The notes under the pieces: model-generated | What the model saw: only the letters and a program-made list of their open reading frames with translations | What the model was told of the DNA's origin: nothing | Databases searched by the model: none | Assembly: GCA_951213105.1 (NCBI GenBank) | Contig: OX578136.1 | Coordinates: 68,247,230 to 68,311,229 of the forward strand | Length of the DNA: 64,000 bases | From: Amaurobius ferox | Taxonomy: Eukaryota > Arthropoda > Arachnida > Araneae > Amaurobiidae | Reading direction: 5' to 3' | Shown: positions 43,775 to 55,035 of the stretch, piece by piece | Layout of the letters: the number at the start of each line of letters is the position of its first letter | How positions within the stretch are numbered: the first letter of the stretch is position 1 | Made by a program: the position numbers and the translations under genes

Positions 43775-45116
43775 TATGATGTGAGCACCACATGATTTTC
43801 CCTGCAGATTCAAATTCATTTTGTAATTTTATCTCGTTATGTATTAAATTGAGCTTAATTGCAAAAACTAATATTGATAATTTTCTGATATTATATCTAA
43901 TTTGTCTTTTTATTACATTTTCGTTTCGTTTCGCAACTTAATTCAATTTAATTTCCTCAGGTCCTTAGAATTCCAAAAAAGCTTAGTTGCCAAATTTTAC
44001 ATCTAGAACAAGTATTTAATTAATATATTTCAACAATTTTAGTCATTTACTTCAGAGTTTCACTATCTTTGCAGACCATTTCGCAAAAAAGTGTCGGTTA
44101 TACATTTCTTCATCATATCAAAATCAAATCAGCATCAAGATAACCATCATGGGACTTAAATACTAAGTTTTAAGAAATTTTATTAAATCGTTTTTGAACT
44201 ACTGTTAAAATCGCATTCATGTCCTCAAAATTAAAAATTTAAATATCTCGAGAATGGTCTTATCTTAGATTAATGGAGTGGAACTTATTCATTTTGTCGT
44301 TAATAATTACGCATAAAACAAGCATTTAATTTTATACATTTGAACATATGTAGTATTTCATTTTAGATCGAATACATTAGATTTGCGAGTCATTTCCCAC
44401 CAAAAAGGCAGATTCTCTTTTTTTTAATCATATCAAAATCTAACCAGCATCACAGTATCCTACAAGCGACTTACCCACCAAATTTTGTGCGATTTGATCG
44501 ATTAGTTTGTCAGGTAGAGTGGAAATATACAATTTTTGTGGGTCATTTCGCAAAAAAGGCAGGTTTATTTATCCCAAATCGTACCAGAATCGCCAACGAC
44601 TCATCTACTAACTTTTATGAAATTTTATCCATTAGTTGAGTTAGAGTGGATACATACAATTTTTACGGGCCATTTCGTAAAAAAATGCAGATTCTTCTTT
44701 TTCAAATCGTATAAAAATCTAATCAGCACCAGGGTATCCCCTACCACATTTCGTGAAATTTGATCAATTAGTTTTTCAGTTAGTGGGGTACAGGCAAATT
44801 TTGCTGGTCATTTCGTAAAGAAAAGCAGGTTCTTTTATCCTGAATTATACCAAATTCTAATCAGCATCAGAGTTACCTACAATAGGGACTTATACCTAGC
44901 CAATTTTATGAAATTCGGTCCATTAGTTTCTGAGTTAGAGTGGATACATACATTGTACAGACAAACACACACGCACACACAGACGTCACGCTAAAAATAG
45001 TTTTTTCGTATTCTAGATGTCTCAAAATGTGTAGATCCGTCGAAAGCTCGAGTTGCGATTTTCACACGATTCTAATACTTTCGCTATACATTACCATGTA
45101 TTGCAGGGAAAATAAT
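43775..45116. repeat. Terminal-hairpin repeat family, copy 5 (long, diverged)
   Basis: Starts TATGATGTGAGCACCACATG and ends TGTATTGCAGGGAAAATAAT. It carries about five ~150-bp subrepeats (near 44080, 44390, 44540, 44665, 44805) and a CACACGCACACACAGAC microsatellite. It is more diverged than copies 1-4. Confidence 0.7.
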
Positions 45117-46484
45117 AATATATATAAAGTATCTCATCAGAAAGAGAAAAAAAGCTTGTAGAGAAATAAAATGTTCTTGAGCTTTATAAAAAGTAAAAAA
45201 ATAATTGAGATAAAAACTATTGTCCCATTTTCAAACTTTAGGAGTGAAAAGTATAGAGAGGAAAAAGTATTGGCTATATTTCATAATAAACGTGGTAAAT
45301 TTGCTTCTTTGTCTTTGATCTAAATCAGTTTCTTGATGCAATGAACTATAATAAATTGAAAGGAGTTTGATAAAACTTGAACTGTATCGCGGGGCTGCCC
45401 TCAGAAATTAAAACCCCGCTCTGCTAGCTAGCCCCAGTACTACACTTTTGCTCCCTGACACTGAAAACTACCGCCCCTCAGGGCCCTGTTCAAAATGACA
45501 TGTATTCTCAAATTTTCAAAACATCCCGTGTGCCAAGGTTTATAGAATACTACAGTATAGTAGTATAATACTATATTATACTACCATAGTAGTATTCTAT
45601 AAACTTTGCCTGTGTGCGACATTCTTTCCCATTCATTATTTATTAAAGCCAGGTAAAAGTCACACAGTATTTACAACCAAATGAGTGGGGTGTGTACCAA
45701 CATAACTGAACACTGGGAGGCCTTTGTTGGCGTCCTACGGTCCCCAGGGTGAAATCGCACAGTATTGTTCCCCACCCCTCGGGTCTCGGGTGAATATTCA
45801 TTTATTCCCAGCCCAAGTCGCTACCTTCGAGGAACAATTTCCGCTACATTGCGATTCAATTTGAAAAATTCTCGTCAATCACTACCATATTGCTAGGGCT
45901 TCTAATAGAGACTACAGAAATATTTTTTATTTTTCAGTCTGTATGAAGAGAGGGGTTGTAAAAAATACCATTTCGTTTTTAGTTGTAAGAGAAATAATAA
46001 GCAAACCATTTGAAACAATTCTCAAAGATATATCAATCCAATCCACATTTCAAAAATTTCATTGTTCTCATTCAGTTATCACAATAAATATCGGTTTAAA
46101 AGATGTTATGTATTACAAGATTGAAAAGTAAATGTCCTTAATTTGATTAAAAATGGTTATTCTTTTTTTCTCTAAATCAAAGAGACATTGAGCACATTTT
46201 GTTCATTGTGCAAAATTTTCTATCACAAAATTAGCAAAACTATCTTAGATTTCTTATAATACTACTGAATATGTTCCCCTCCTCAGGGCCGGATTACTCA
46301 ATAAGCACACTAAGCACGTTCTTAGGGCATCAGCAAATTAGGGGGGCACCAATCAAAATCTATTTTTCTTTTTTTACTTCAACGAGAATAAAATGAACCC
46401 CCTGATCTCACTAAAATTAAGATAAGCAATATTTTTCCTTATTCTGCAGCATGATTTTTATCTTCAGTAGCAATATTATTCTTA
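45117..46484. other. Mixed repeat-derived sequence, no gene
   Basis: A GC-rich stretch (45390-45490, 45690-45850; GCGGGGCTGCCCTC, CCCACCCCTCGGGTCTCGGG) resembles parts of old transposons. CAGGGCCGGATTACTCAATA at 46288 looks like an old element end. The 67-nt hairpin is listed separately. Confidence 0.4.
45538..45604. repeat. 67-nt near-perfect hairpin
   Basis: The outer stem GTTTATAGAATACTAC (45538-45553) pairs with 45589-45604, both 16 bp perfect. An inner stem GTAGTATAAT (45560-45569) pairs with 45575-45584 around a 5-nt loop. The internal loops are 6 and 4 nt. Confidence 0.9.
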
Positions 46485-46860
46485 AAACTTTAGAGCTACA
46501 TAGACCTTTTTAAGTATAATCTCCCGTTCTAAATAGAACATGGTCCTTTACACAAATCCATGTTGGTAGGGCTTGATTAACAGTAAATGGACACAGGGCC
46601 TCACCTACAGTAAAGGAGAACCATGGCCTAATTGCATCTGAGGGCTACTTTTAAATATTTTCTTATATTATTCTTAAAACTTTAATGCTACATAGTCATT
46701 TCTAAGTATATTCGTCCGTTCTAAACAGAACATAGTTCTTTACACAAATCCATGCAGGGCTTGATTTATAATAAATGGGACCCAGGTCCTGACTTACAGT
46801 AAATGGGACACAGAGCCTAATTACATTTGGGGATCCCTTTCTAAACACTTAAATATTTTA
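46485..46860. repeat. Tandem duplication, period about 189 bp
   Basis: TTAAAACTTTAGAGCTACAT at about 46485 and TTAAAACTTTAATGCTACAT at about 46674. Both continue with CCGTTCTAAAnAGAACATnG and TTTACACAAATCCATG, then TAAATGG(A/G)ACACAG. Confidence 0.85.
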
Positions 46861-47550
46861 TTCTAAATATTTAAATCTTATATTTACTTTTAAACATTTA
46901 AATATTTACTATAAAGTAAATAAATATTTAAGATAAATGGCATACTAGGAATTTGGATCACACAATATTAACTTTGTTGTGATATTGAATAATTTTGCTG
47001 AAATTTTCTTACATGTCACTGACATTCTCATTTATTTTTAAAACTTTTAAAAGTTTCAGGCCAAAATGGTAAATTTAGATTCCATAGTGCCACGGACCCT
47101 GTGGACCGTACATAAATCAGGTCCTACATGTTGGTCCATAAACCACATATTTTTATTTTATATTCTTTGCATTTTTTACGCTTATTATTATTTTTTTTTC
47201 GAAATTCGACACACAAAGTCTTTCCCTTCTGTTACCGCATTAAAGCAATGAAAGGGAGCAGAGAACTGAGGAATTCGGTATGGACGACCGTGTAGAGAGA
47301 GAGGTTTTCTTTTCTGTTGATAGTGAGTTTTTAGTTTGGACAAGACTACTGCTATAGATGACAGTATCTAGTAGGTAGAATAGAAGCTTTGAAAATGCCA
47401 CAATCTAGAACGAGACGTATAAATTTATACGTCTCATTTGTGTTATACATGTTATTGAAATAACACTGAGGGCACCGAACTTTCCAATATAGGCTGCATT
47501 GCACTTTGGTGGCCCAGGGCGGTCTTTAGAAAATTTCTAAAACCCGTGCT
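46861..47550. other. AT-rich sequence up to the Penelope tandem, no gene
   Basis: Contains a palindromic ACGAGACGTATAAATTTATACGTCTC (about 47410-47436, 13-bp arms TGAGACGTATAAA-like) and short frames only. Confidence 0.5.
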
Positions 47551-49777
47551 AAATTTTTGGGGGTGGGTTAAAGCCAACTAAATAATTTCGAGTTTTTAAC
47601 ATTCTAGGAGTCTTTTTTAAATTGAATGTTCAATTTTTTAATAACTATTAAAAATTCATTTGAAAATAAGATCGTCTTCCGTAATCGAATGATTACGTTT
47701 AAAATCATTAAGGTTCCAGTATTCCTTGATTGTAATAATCGTACCAAAACTCTTTCATAAAGCTCTATTCGTTAGCAAGATATCGCATCCACAGACTTAT
47801 GGACACACGCACACACACAAAACGGCACTTCAAAAACGTTAGATTCGAGTCCAGGAATGTTTAAAGCGTGTCCTTCTGTTGAACATTTGAATTTCAGCCG
47901 TTGTCACAATACTTTTCTTATATGTAAGAAAATCAATATATTATATGAAGGGAAAGAAAAATGTTTAATACAAATACCATTTTTAAAGTAAATTTTTACT
48001 TTCCTTATATACATAGTTTAATGTATGGAAATATTGCGACAGGGTCGAAAATTCGAATTCGAGTTTTCGACGGGAGAGCACGTTTTAAGCATCCCTGATC
48101 ACGAATCGAACATTTTTGAGGTGAAGTCTGTGTGTGTGTGTGTGAAAGTATGTGTGCGTGTGTCAGTGAGTCTCTGGAGACGATATCTCACGAACGAATG
48201 GAGCGATTCGAATAAAATTTGGTACAAAAATTACAATCTGTGAATACTGGAAGCCTATTACTTTTAAACACAATCGAAAGTTCAGAATTTCCCTAAATTT
48301 TCGAGTGAAATTTTGAAAAAATCATCAAAAAGTCAAAACCTTTAATAAAGTTACGCGAATAGACATATCTTATGTAATTTTTCTTTAGAAAACGATTGAT
48401 ATAAGCTTTAGAACGCTAGTATGAACCGTTCTCGAGATATTGCACATTTTTCAAATACATTTATCAAAGAATCCAATAAATTAAGAAAAAATATATTAAC
48501 TGTTGAGAAACATGTTCACTTTTCATATGTAATATCATGCAATAAATTTGGTGACATCGTTCTCGTGGATAGGTAGCTCGTTCCATTCATGAGAAAAGAT
48601 ACTTTGAGTAGTACTTTTGTATTTGAACACCAATAGCCATTTATCTGCTATAAGAATAACTTATTTCTCCGTCCATAACGCTTGGCGAGATTTTGACGAC
48701 AAATTTGGCGGAATGTTGCCAGCTTGACGACTTTTTAAATGTTGCCAAATTAACGAAAATCTCGTCAAATAGATAAAAATGACGCTAAATCAACGAAAAT
48801 GACGACTAATTAGCAAAAATTCAATATCTTGGAAATAATAAGTATCTATTATAAAAATAACCTATTTTTTTTTACTGTATAAGTAGTAAATTCATTGCAT
48901 TATATATGGAAAGCCATGTTCTGTCCACATCAGTTTTTTTAATATATTTTTATATTAAATATATTTATATATAAATTAAAAAACAAATACAAAAGTGCAG
49001 GAGTGTGAATCAGCAATCACAGTATCAAACCGCGGGCAATATAAAAGCGTGTATTGAATAGCAAAAATCAATGAGGAAGGGCCGGAAAAGCAGAGCACGG
49101 AGAAGCCAGGACAAGGAAAATATATTAAAGAATACAATATATCTGCCAGAAACGTCTTCAGGGACACATTCTAGACAGATATACTAAAACCCGTTGTTTC
49201 TATGATTGCATAAAAACACGTGGTTAAAATTTTATGCAATTTGTGTCCAACAACGGAATAACAGAAAAAATCAAATAGGATAAAATTCAACTATAAAACA
49301 TAAAATACCACATAAACAGGAAAAATATAGCGCACAAATTTACAAACATGCAAAAAAGATCAACTCACAGGTCGGAAGGTCGTCAGATTGAATAATCTTC
49401 GAATGAGTTCACCACATGCTACAGCCTGAACGCTCACCTCGCATAATACCACGTGGGAATAAACCAGACCAGAGGAAGTGGAAGTAGCAGTACATACTTT
49501 CGGTGAGATAAACCCAAGAGTTCAGAAACTGACCGAGATGTGGCCACGATTATCGAAATCATTTAAAGTATGGATAACACTGTTTTTTGGAGCCGTGGCC
49601 TGTTTTTGTTTTATTTGCTTTTTAGATATCCGCCTTAACGGTTTTATGAGTGTTTTAAACTTTTTTCTTTACCCGCCGAGGCGGTGTTTTTTAAAAGAAA
49701 AATTACGTTTTTAGTGTAATCGAAATTACTGTTTTTTAATAATTTTACATTTTTATTTTTGCCCGCCGGGGTGGTGT
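47551..49777 (-). repeat. 3' noncoding region, truncated Penelope copy
   Basis: Matches 50473-52817. It includes a G/T microsatellite (48129-48165), a region with ACGAAAATGACGACTAATTA-type short repeats (about 48750-48830) and the CCCGCCGAGGCGGTGTTT and CCCGCCGGGGTGGTG hairpin blocks (49673-49775). Confidence 0.85.
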
Positions 49778-50472
49778 CTATTTTATGGTGTTTCCACTAC
49801 TATAGAATACCGTTCTTATACTGCGATCTACAAATAAGGTGGGCAAATTGTACATATAGCAATGATGTTTGAGACAATTAATATGTGATAGTGTACACTT
49901 ACCACTATCCAGGCGTTTAATGCGGAGCACATAGCTAATGATTAGATTTCTAAAAACTTGGTTACTAAGGCAAGAAGAAAAATGAGGGAAGAATTTTACA
50001 TTAAATTTAAATTGATGTCTCTTATCATAAATAGTAGTATTGAAAGAGTTACAATGTATATCAATGGTGATGTCAAGATAATTCACAGATTTGGAATGGT
50101 GGGATTCATTCTGTATGAATGCAAGATTGGATGGATATATATTAAGTGTGGGTAAAGAATCATGTGTAGCGTGAAAACAAAGAAAAACATCATCAATGTA
50201 TCGAAAAATAGAATTGTTACGAGTGAACAGAGTGGATTGTCTTTCGTAAATGTAAAGATAAATATTGGCGAGCATGGAGCTCCTAGTGGATCCTTGCGGT
50301 ACTCCCATCGTTTGGAGGTGTACAGCATTACCATCTGCAAGATAGTTGTGAAAAAGCACAAAATGCAATAAATTATTGAAGGTAGACGAGTCATATTTAG
50401 TAAGAGTATTTAATTTGAATTGATCGAAGAGTTGCTTAATGACAGAAAAAAAGTCTTCGATGATGATGTGGA
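49778..50472 (-). pseudogene. Penelope-like reverse transcriptase, downstream 5'-truncated copy
   Basis: It contains the C-terminal part of the same RT (from EDFFSVIKQLFDQF through GVPQGS, RYIDDVF and YLDITI to the same end). The coding homology starts abruptly at about 50471, where the 3' end of the upstream copy is joined, so the Met start of this frame lies in the neighbour copy's 3' sequence. It lacks the LDFKDLF catalytic aspartate motif. Confidence 0.85.
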
Positions 50473-52817
50473 AAATTTTTGGGGGTGGGTTAATGCAAAC
50501 TAAATAATTTCGAGTTTTTAACATTCTAGGAGTCTTTTTTAAATTGAACGTTCAATTTTTTAATAACTATTAGAAATTCATTTGAAAATAAGATCGTCTT
50601 CCGTAATCGAATGATTACGTTTAAAATCATTAAGGTTCCAGTATTCCTTGATTGTAATAATCGTACCAAAACTCTTTCATAACGCTCTATTCGTTAGCAA
50701 GATATCGCATCCACAGACTTATGGACACACGCACACACACAAAACGGCACTTCAAAAACGTTAGATTCGAGTTCAGGAATGTTTAAAGCGTGTCCTTCTG
50801 TTGAACATTTGAATTTCAGCCCTTGTCACAATACTTTTCTTATAGATCCTTTTCTTATATGTAAGAAAATCAATAAATTATATGAAGGGAAAGAAAAATG
50901 TTTAATACAAATACCATTTTTAAAGTAAATTTTTACTTTCCTTATATACATAGTTTAATGTATGGAAATATCGCGACAGGGTCGAAAATTCGAATTCGAG
51001 TTTTCGACGGGAGAGCACGTTTTAAGCATCCCTAATCACGAATCAAACATTTTTGAGGTGATGTATGTGTGCGTGTGTCAGTGAGTCTCTGGAGACGATA
51101 TCTCACGAACGAATGGAGCGATTCGAATAAAATTTGGTATAAAAATTACAATCTGTGAATACTGGAAGCCTATTATTTTTAAACACAATCGAATGTTCAG
51201 AATTTCCCTAAATTTTCGAGTGAAATTTTGAAAAAATCATCAAAAAGTCAAAACCTTTAATAAAGTTACGCGAATAGACATTTCTTATGTAATTTTTCTT
51301 TAGAAAACGATTGACATAAACTTTAGAACGCTAGTATGAACCGTTCTCGAGATATTGCACATTTTTCAAATACATTTATCAAAGAATCCCATAAATTAAG
51401 AAAAAGTTTATTAACTGTTGAGAAACATGTTCACTTTTCATATGTAATATCATGCAATAAATTTGGTGACATCATTCTCGTGGATAGCTAGCTCGTTCCA
51501 TTCATGAGAGAAGATACTTTGAGTAGTACTTTTGTATTTGAACACCAATAGCCATTTATCTGCTATAAGAATAACTTATTTCTCCGTCCATAACGCTTGG
51601 CGAGATTTTGACGACAAATTTGGCGGAATGTTGCCAGCTTGACGACTTTTTAAATGTTGCCAAATTAACGAAAATCTCGTCAAATAGATAAAAATGACGC
51701 TAAATCAACGAAAATGACGACTAATTAGCAAAAATTCAATATCTTGGAAATAATAAGTATCTATTATAAAAATAACCTATTTTTTTTTTACTGTATAAGT
51801 AGTAAATTCATTGCATTATATAAGGAAAGCCATGTGCTGTCCACATCAGTTTTTCTAATATATTTTTATATTAAATATATTTATATATATATATATATAT
51901 ATATAAATTAAAAAAACAAATACAAAAGTGCAGGAGTGTCGAAAGCCCAGGACGACCGACTCGTCCGAAGACATGAGCAGCGAGATGGACGTCCGGAAGT
52001 GCAGGAGTGTGAATCAGCAATCACAGTATCAAACCGCGGACAATATAAAAGCGTGTATTGAATAGCAAAAATCAACGAGGAAGGGCCGGAAAAGCAGAGC
52101 ACGGAGAAGCCAGGTCAAGGAAAATATTTTAAAGAATAGTATATCTGCCAGAAACGTCTTCAGGAACACATTCTAGACAGATATACTAAAATCCGTTGTT
52201 TCTATGATTGCATAAAAACACGTGGTTAAAATTTTATGGAATTTGTGTCCAACAACGGAATAACGAGAATAACAGAAAAATTCAAATAGGATAAAATTCA
52301 ACTATAAAACATAAAATACCACATAAACATGAAATATATAAAATACCACATAAACAGGAAAAATATAGCGCACAAATTTACAAACATGCAAAAAAGAGCA
52401 ACTCACAAGTCGGAAGGTCGTCAGAGTGAATAATCTTCGAATGAGTTCACAAAATGCTACAGCCTGAACGCTCACCTCGCATAATACCACGTGGGAATAA
52501 ACCAGACCAGAGGAAGTGGAAGTAGCAGTACATACTTTCGGTGAGATAAACCCAAGAGTTCAGAAACTGACCGAGAAGTGGCCACGATTATCGAAATCAT
52601 TTAAAGTATGGATAACACAGTTTTTTGGAGCCGTAGCCTGTTTTTTTGTTTTATTTGCGCTTTAGATATCCGCCTTAACGGTTTTATGAGTGTTTTAAAC
52701 TTTTTTCTTTACCCGCCGAGGCGGTATTTTTTAAAAAAAATTTTACGTTTTTAGTGTAATCGAAATTACTGTTTTTTAATAATTTTACATTTTTATTTTT
52801 GCCCGCCGGGGTGGTGT
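50473..52817 (-). repeat. 3' noncoding region, long Penelope copy
   Basis: Same as 47551-49777, with differences: a shortened G/T tract (about 51062), a (AT)n at 51883-51903 and a ~65-bp insertion (about 51938-52003) with GACGACCGACTCGTCCGAAG. The insertion is bracketed by a duplicated GTGCAGGAGTGT. Confidence 0.85.
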
Positions 52818-55030
52818 TTATTTTATGGTGTTTCCACTACTATAGAATACCGTACTTATACTGCGATCTACAAATAAGGTGGGAAAATTGTACATATAGC
52901 AATGATGTTTGAGACGATTAATATGTGATAGTGTACACTTACTACTATCCAGGCGTTTAATGCGGAGCAAATAGCTAATGATTAGATTTCTAAAAACTTG
53001 GTTACTAAGGCAAGAAGAAAAATGAGGGAAGAATTTTACATTAAATTTAAATTGATGTCTCTTATCATAAATAGTAGTATTGAAAGAGTTACAATGTATA
53101 TCAATGGTGATGTCAAGATAATTCACAGATTTGGAATGGTGGGATTCATTCGGTATGAATTCAAGATTGGATGGATATATATTAAGTGTGGGTAATGAAT
53201 CATGTGTAGCGTGAAAACAAAGAAAAACATCATCAATGTATCGAAAAATAGAAATGTTACGAGTGAACAGAGTGGATTGTCTTTCGTAAAAGTAAAGATA
53301 AATATTGGCGAGCATGGAGCTCCTAGTGGATCCTTGCGGTACTCCAATCGTTTGGAGGTATACAGCATTACCATGTACAAGATAGTTGTGAAAAAGCACA
53401 AAATGCAATAAATTATTGAAGGTAGACGAGTCATATTTAGTAAGAGTATTTAATTTGAATTGATCAAGGAGTTGTTTAATGACAGAAAATAAATCTTTGA
53501 TGATGATGTCATTAAAAAGATCTTTAAAATCTAATGTTTGGATTGAGTCAATGTCAGTAAAGGATTTCAGTTTTTGAATAAGTTCATAGCTGTTTCGGAT
53601 AATGCAATGTGGCTCTTTGGAAATAGCATGAAATAGAATGTTTAAGACTTTGAGAAGTTTTTTATTACCTTTTGTTGCGTAAGAGTTGTGTCCACTGGTA
53701 ACGGTTCTAAATTTTACTGGGTCCTTGTGAAATTTTGGTATGATTACTAAATATGGAATGTTTAAATTTTGATGAGTATCAAATAATTGTTTGTACTTGG
53801 AAATAAGTTTGCGTTTTAAATCATGTATGGTTGTTTTTTGCAATTTGAAGGTATTAATTTGATTTAAATTGGATAATAATGTTTTAATGCAGAAAAATTT
53901 GCAGAAAATAGAATAGTTCGACGAAGCTTTGTCAACATACGTAAAAACTAAGAATTTTTGCATATGTGTAATGCTTTGTTTTAATTTTGATAATTGAAAA
54001 TTAGACTTTGAAATATGCGTATGTGATAGCGTAAGTTGAACATGGGATAAAATTTTAAATTTCCAGACATAAAAGGCTTCCATTGGTATGGAATGTGTAA
54101 TGGACATTTTATATATGAATTTATCAAGATTAAGAGAGAGAGAGTGTTAAGGATAGAATTAGGATGATTTTTAGAAGGTAGTCTATATTTAGTTCCATAT
54201 GCATAATGAGTTTTAAGGAAGGGTCGGTGATAATATCTAAGTTACCCGTTAGTACATGACCAAAATGGGTATTTATAAAAGGTTGCAATGCAGGGGAATG
54301 ACAATTACAAAGATTATTTTCATCTATCGGAGTTGAAGAAGATAGATCAGTAGATTTTGAAACCGGGTTATAGTTAAAAATAAGTCTACCGAAGGGGATA
54401 TCATATTTATATGATTTAACATTGATGTTTTTATTGGAAATTCAAGTGATAGGTGATGGAAAAGTTGGATGATGTTGAAGGAATCAATGATTTGGTTTGA
54501 AAAGTTAATAACACAATATGAGTTAGAGGGAGGGATACCTGGTTGAACATTAGCAGGCATTAAGCTACGTTTGAGATAATGCGCTCGGGTGACAATTAAG
54601 TCAAAGAATAAGTGGAAGAAGTGAGAGCTTGACAAATTTAAATTAATAAAGACATTATAAACAGTGTTAAGAAGTTTTTTCTTAATAGCAAAAATCCAGG
54701 TTTTACATTCAGTCATATTGAAGGATGTTTCATATAGATTTAAAAGCCTAATGATTTTAGTTTTAATGTAGAGAAAGTTTGAATTATTGCTAGTATGTTT
54801 ATTGGCCTTACTACCTCTGTTAGTGCGTTTGGAATTTTGAGAATGATTAACATTGTTTGAAGTCTTGATGAGGTTGTATATTGACAAAAGTTGTGGTGTG
54901 TAGTCTGTGAATGATTTTTTGACAATATTTTGGTTAAAAAGAAGTTAATTCAGACCATAGGGGAATATACATTTGTGTTTGATTATATAATTGTTTTCAA
55001 ACAATAGTCGATGATGAATATTTGGTATGA
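52818..55030 (-). pseudogene. Penelope-like reverse transcriptase, upstream (long) copy, frameshifted
   Basis: The 429-residue frame 54107-52818 holds PKFHKDPVKFRTV (about 124-136), LDFKDLF (192-198), GVPQGS (255-260), the catalytic RYIDDVF (289-295) and YLDITI (330-335). Upstream, other frames read NNLCNCH, FINTHFGHVLTGNLDII, then after a 1-nt shift (about 54205-54215) YGTKYRLPSKN; GHxVTGxLxI...KYRxP is a motif before the RT in invertebrate Penelope-type proteins. An upstream frame (54887-54324) contributes the N-terminus, with another shift or stop near 54440. The RT core is open, but the whole protein is broken. The C-terminus ends STVFYSSGNTIK without an endonuclease. Confidence 0.82.
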
Positions 55031-55035
55031 TGTCT

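Larger units (their letters stand above)
47551..55035 (-). mobile_element. Penelope-like retroelement 2, head-to-tail tandem of a long copy and a 5'-truncated copy
   Basis: The first ~2.9 kb (47551-50471) and the following block (from 50473) are near-identical direct repeats offset by 2.92-3.04 kb. On the minus strand the long copy runs 55035 to 50473 and is followed within 1-2 bases by the truncated copy 50471 to 47551. Both end with the same AACCCACCCCCAAAAATTT. Each has ~2.3 kb of noncoding 3' sequence with two small hairpin-like CCCGCCG(A/G)GG(C/T)GGT blocks. Such tandem partial copies are a known Penelope arrangement. The RT differs clearly from element 1 and no GIY-YIG domain follows it. 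Confidence 0.85.

Noticed and set aside
49142..49190. Hammerhead ribozyme in Penelope-like element 2 (CTGAAGA on the minus strand, with pairing ATATCTG and CAGATAT around it)
   Set aside because: No GAAA box or cleavable stem III follows in the required position on either strand.
50162..50371. Plus-strand frames of 65-69 residues duplicated at 53.2 kb
   Set aside because: They are antisense shadows of the Penelope RT in the two tandem copies.
49778..50524. 248-residue frame as an independent intact RT gene
   Set aside because: It is the 5'-truncated downstream Penelope copy read into the neighbour copy's 3' sequence; a catalytic motif is missing.
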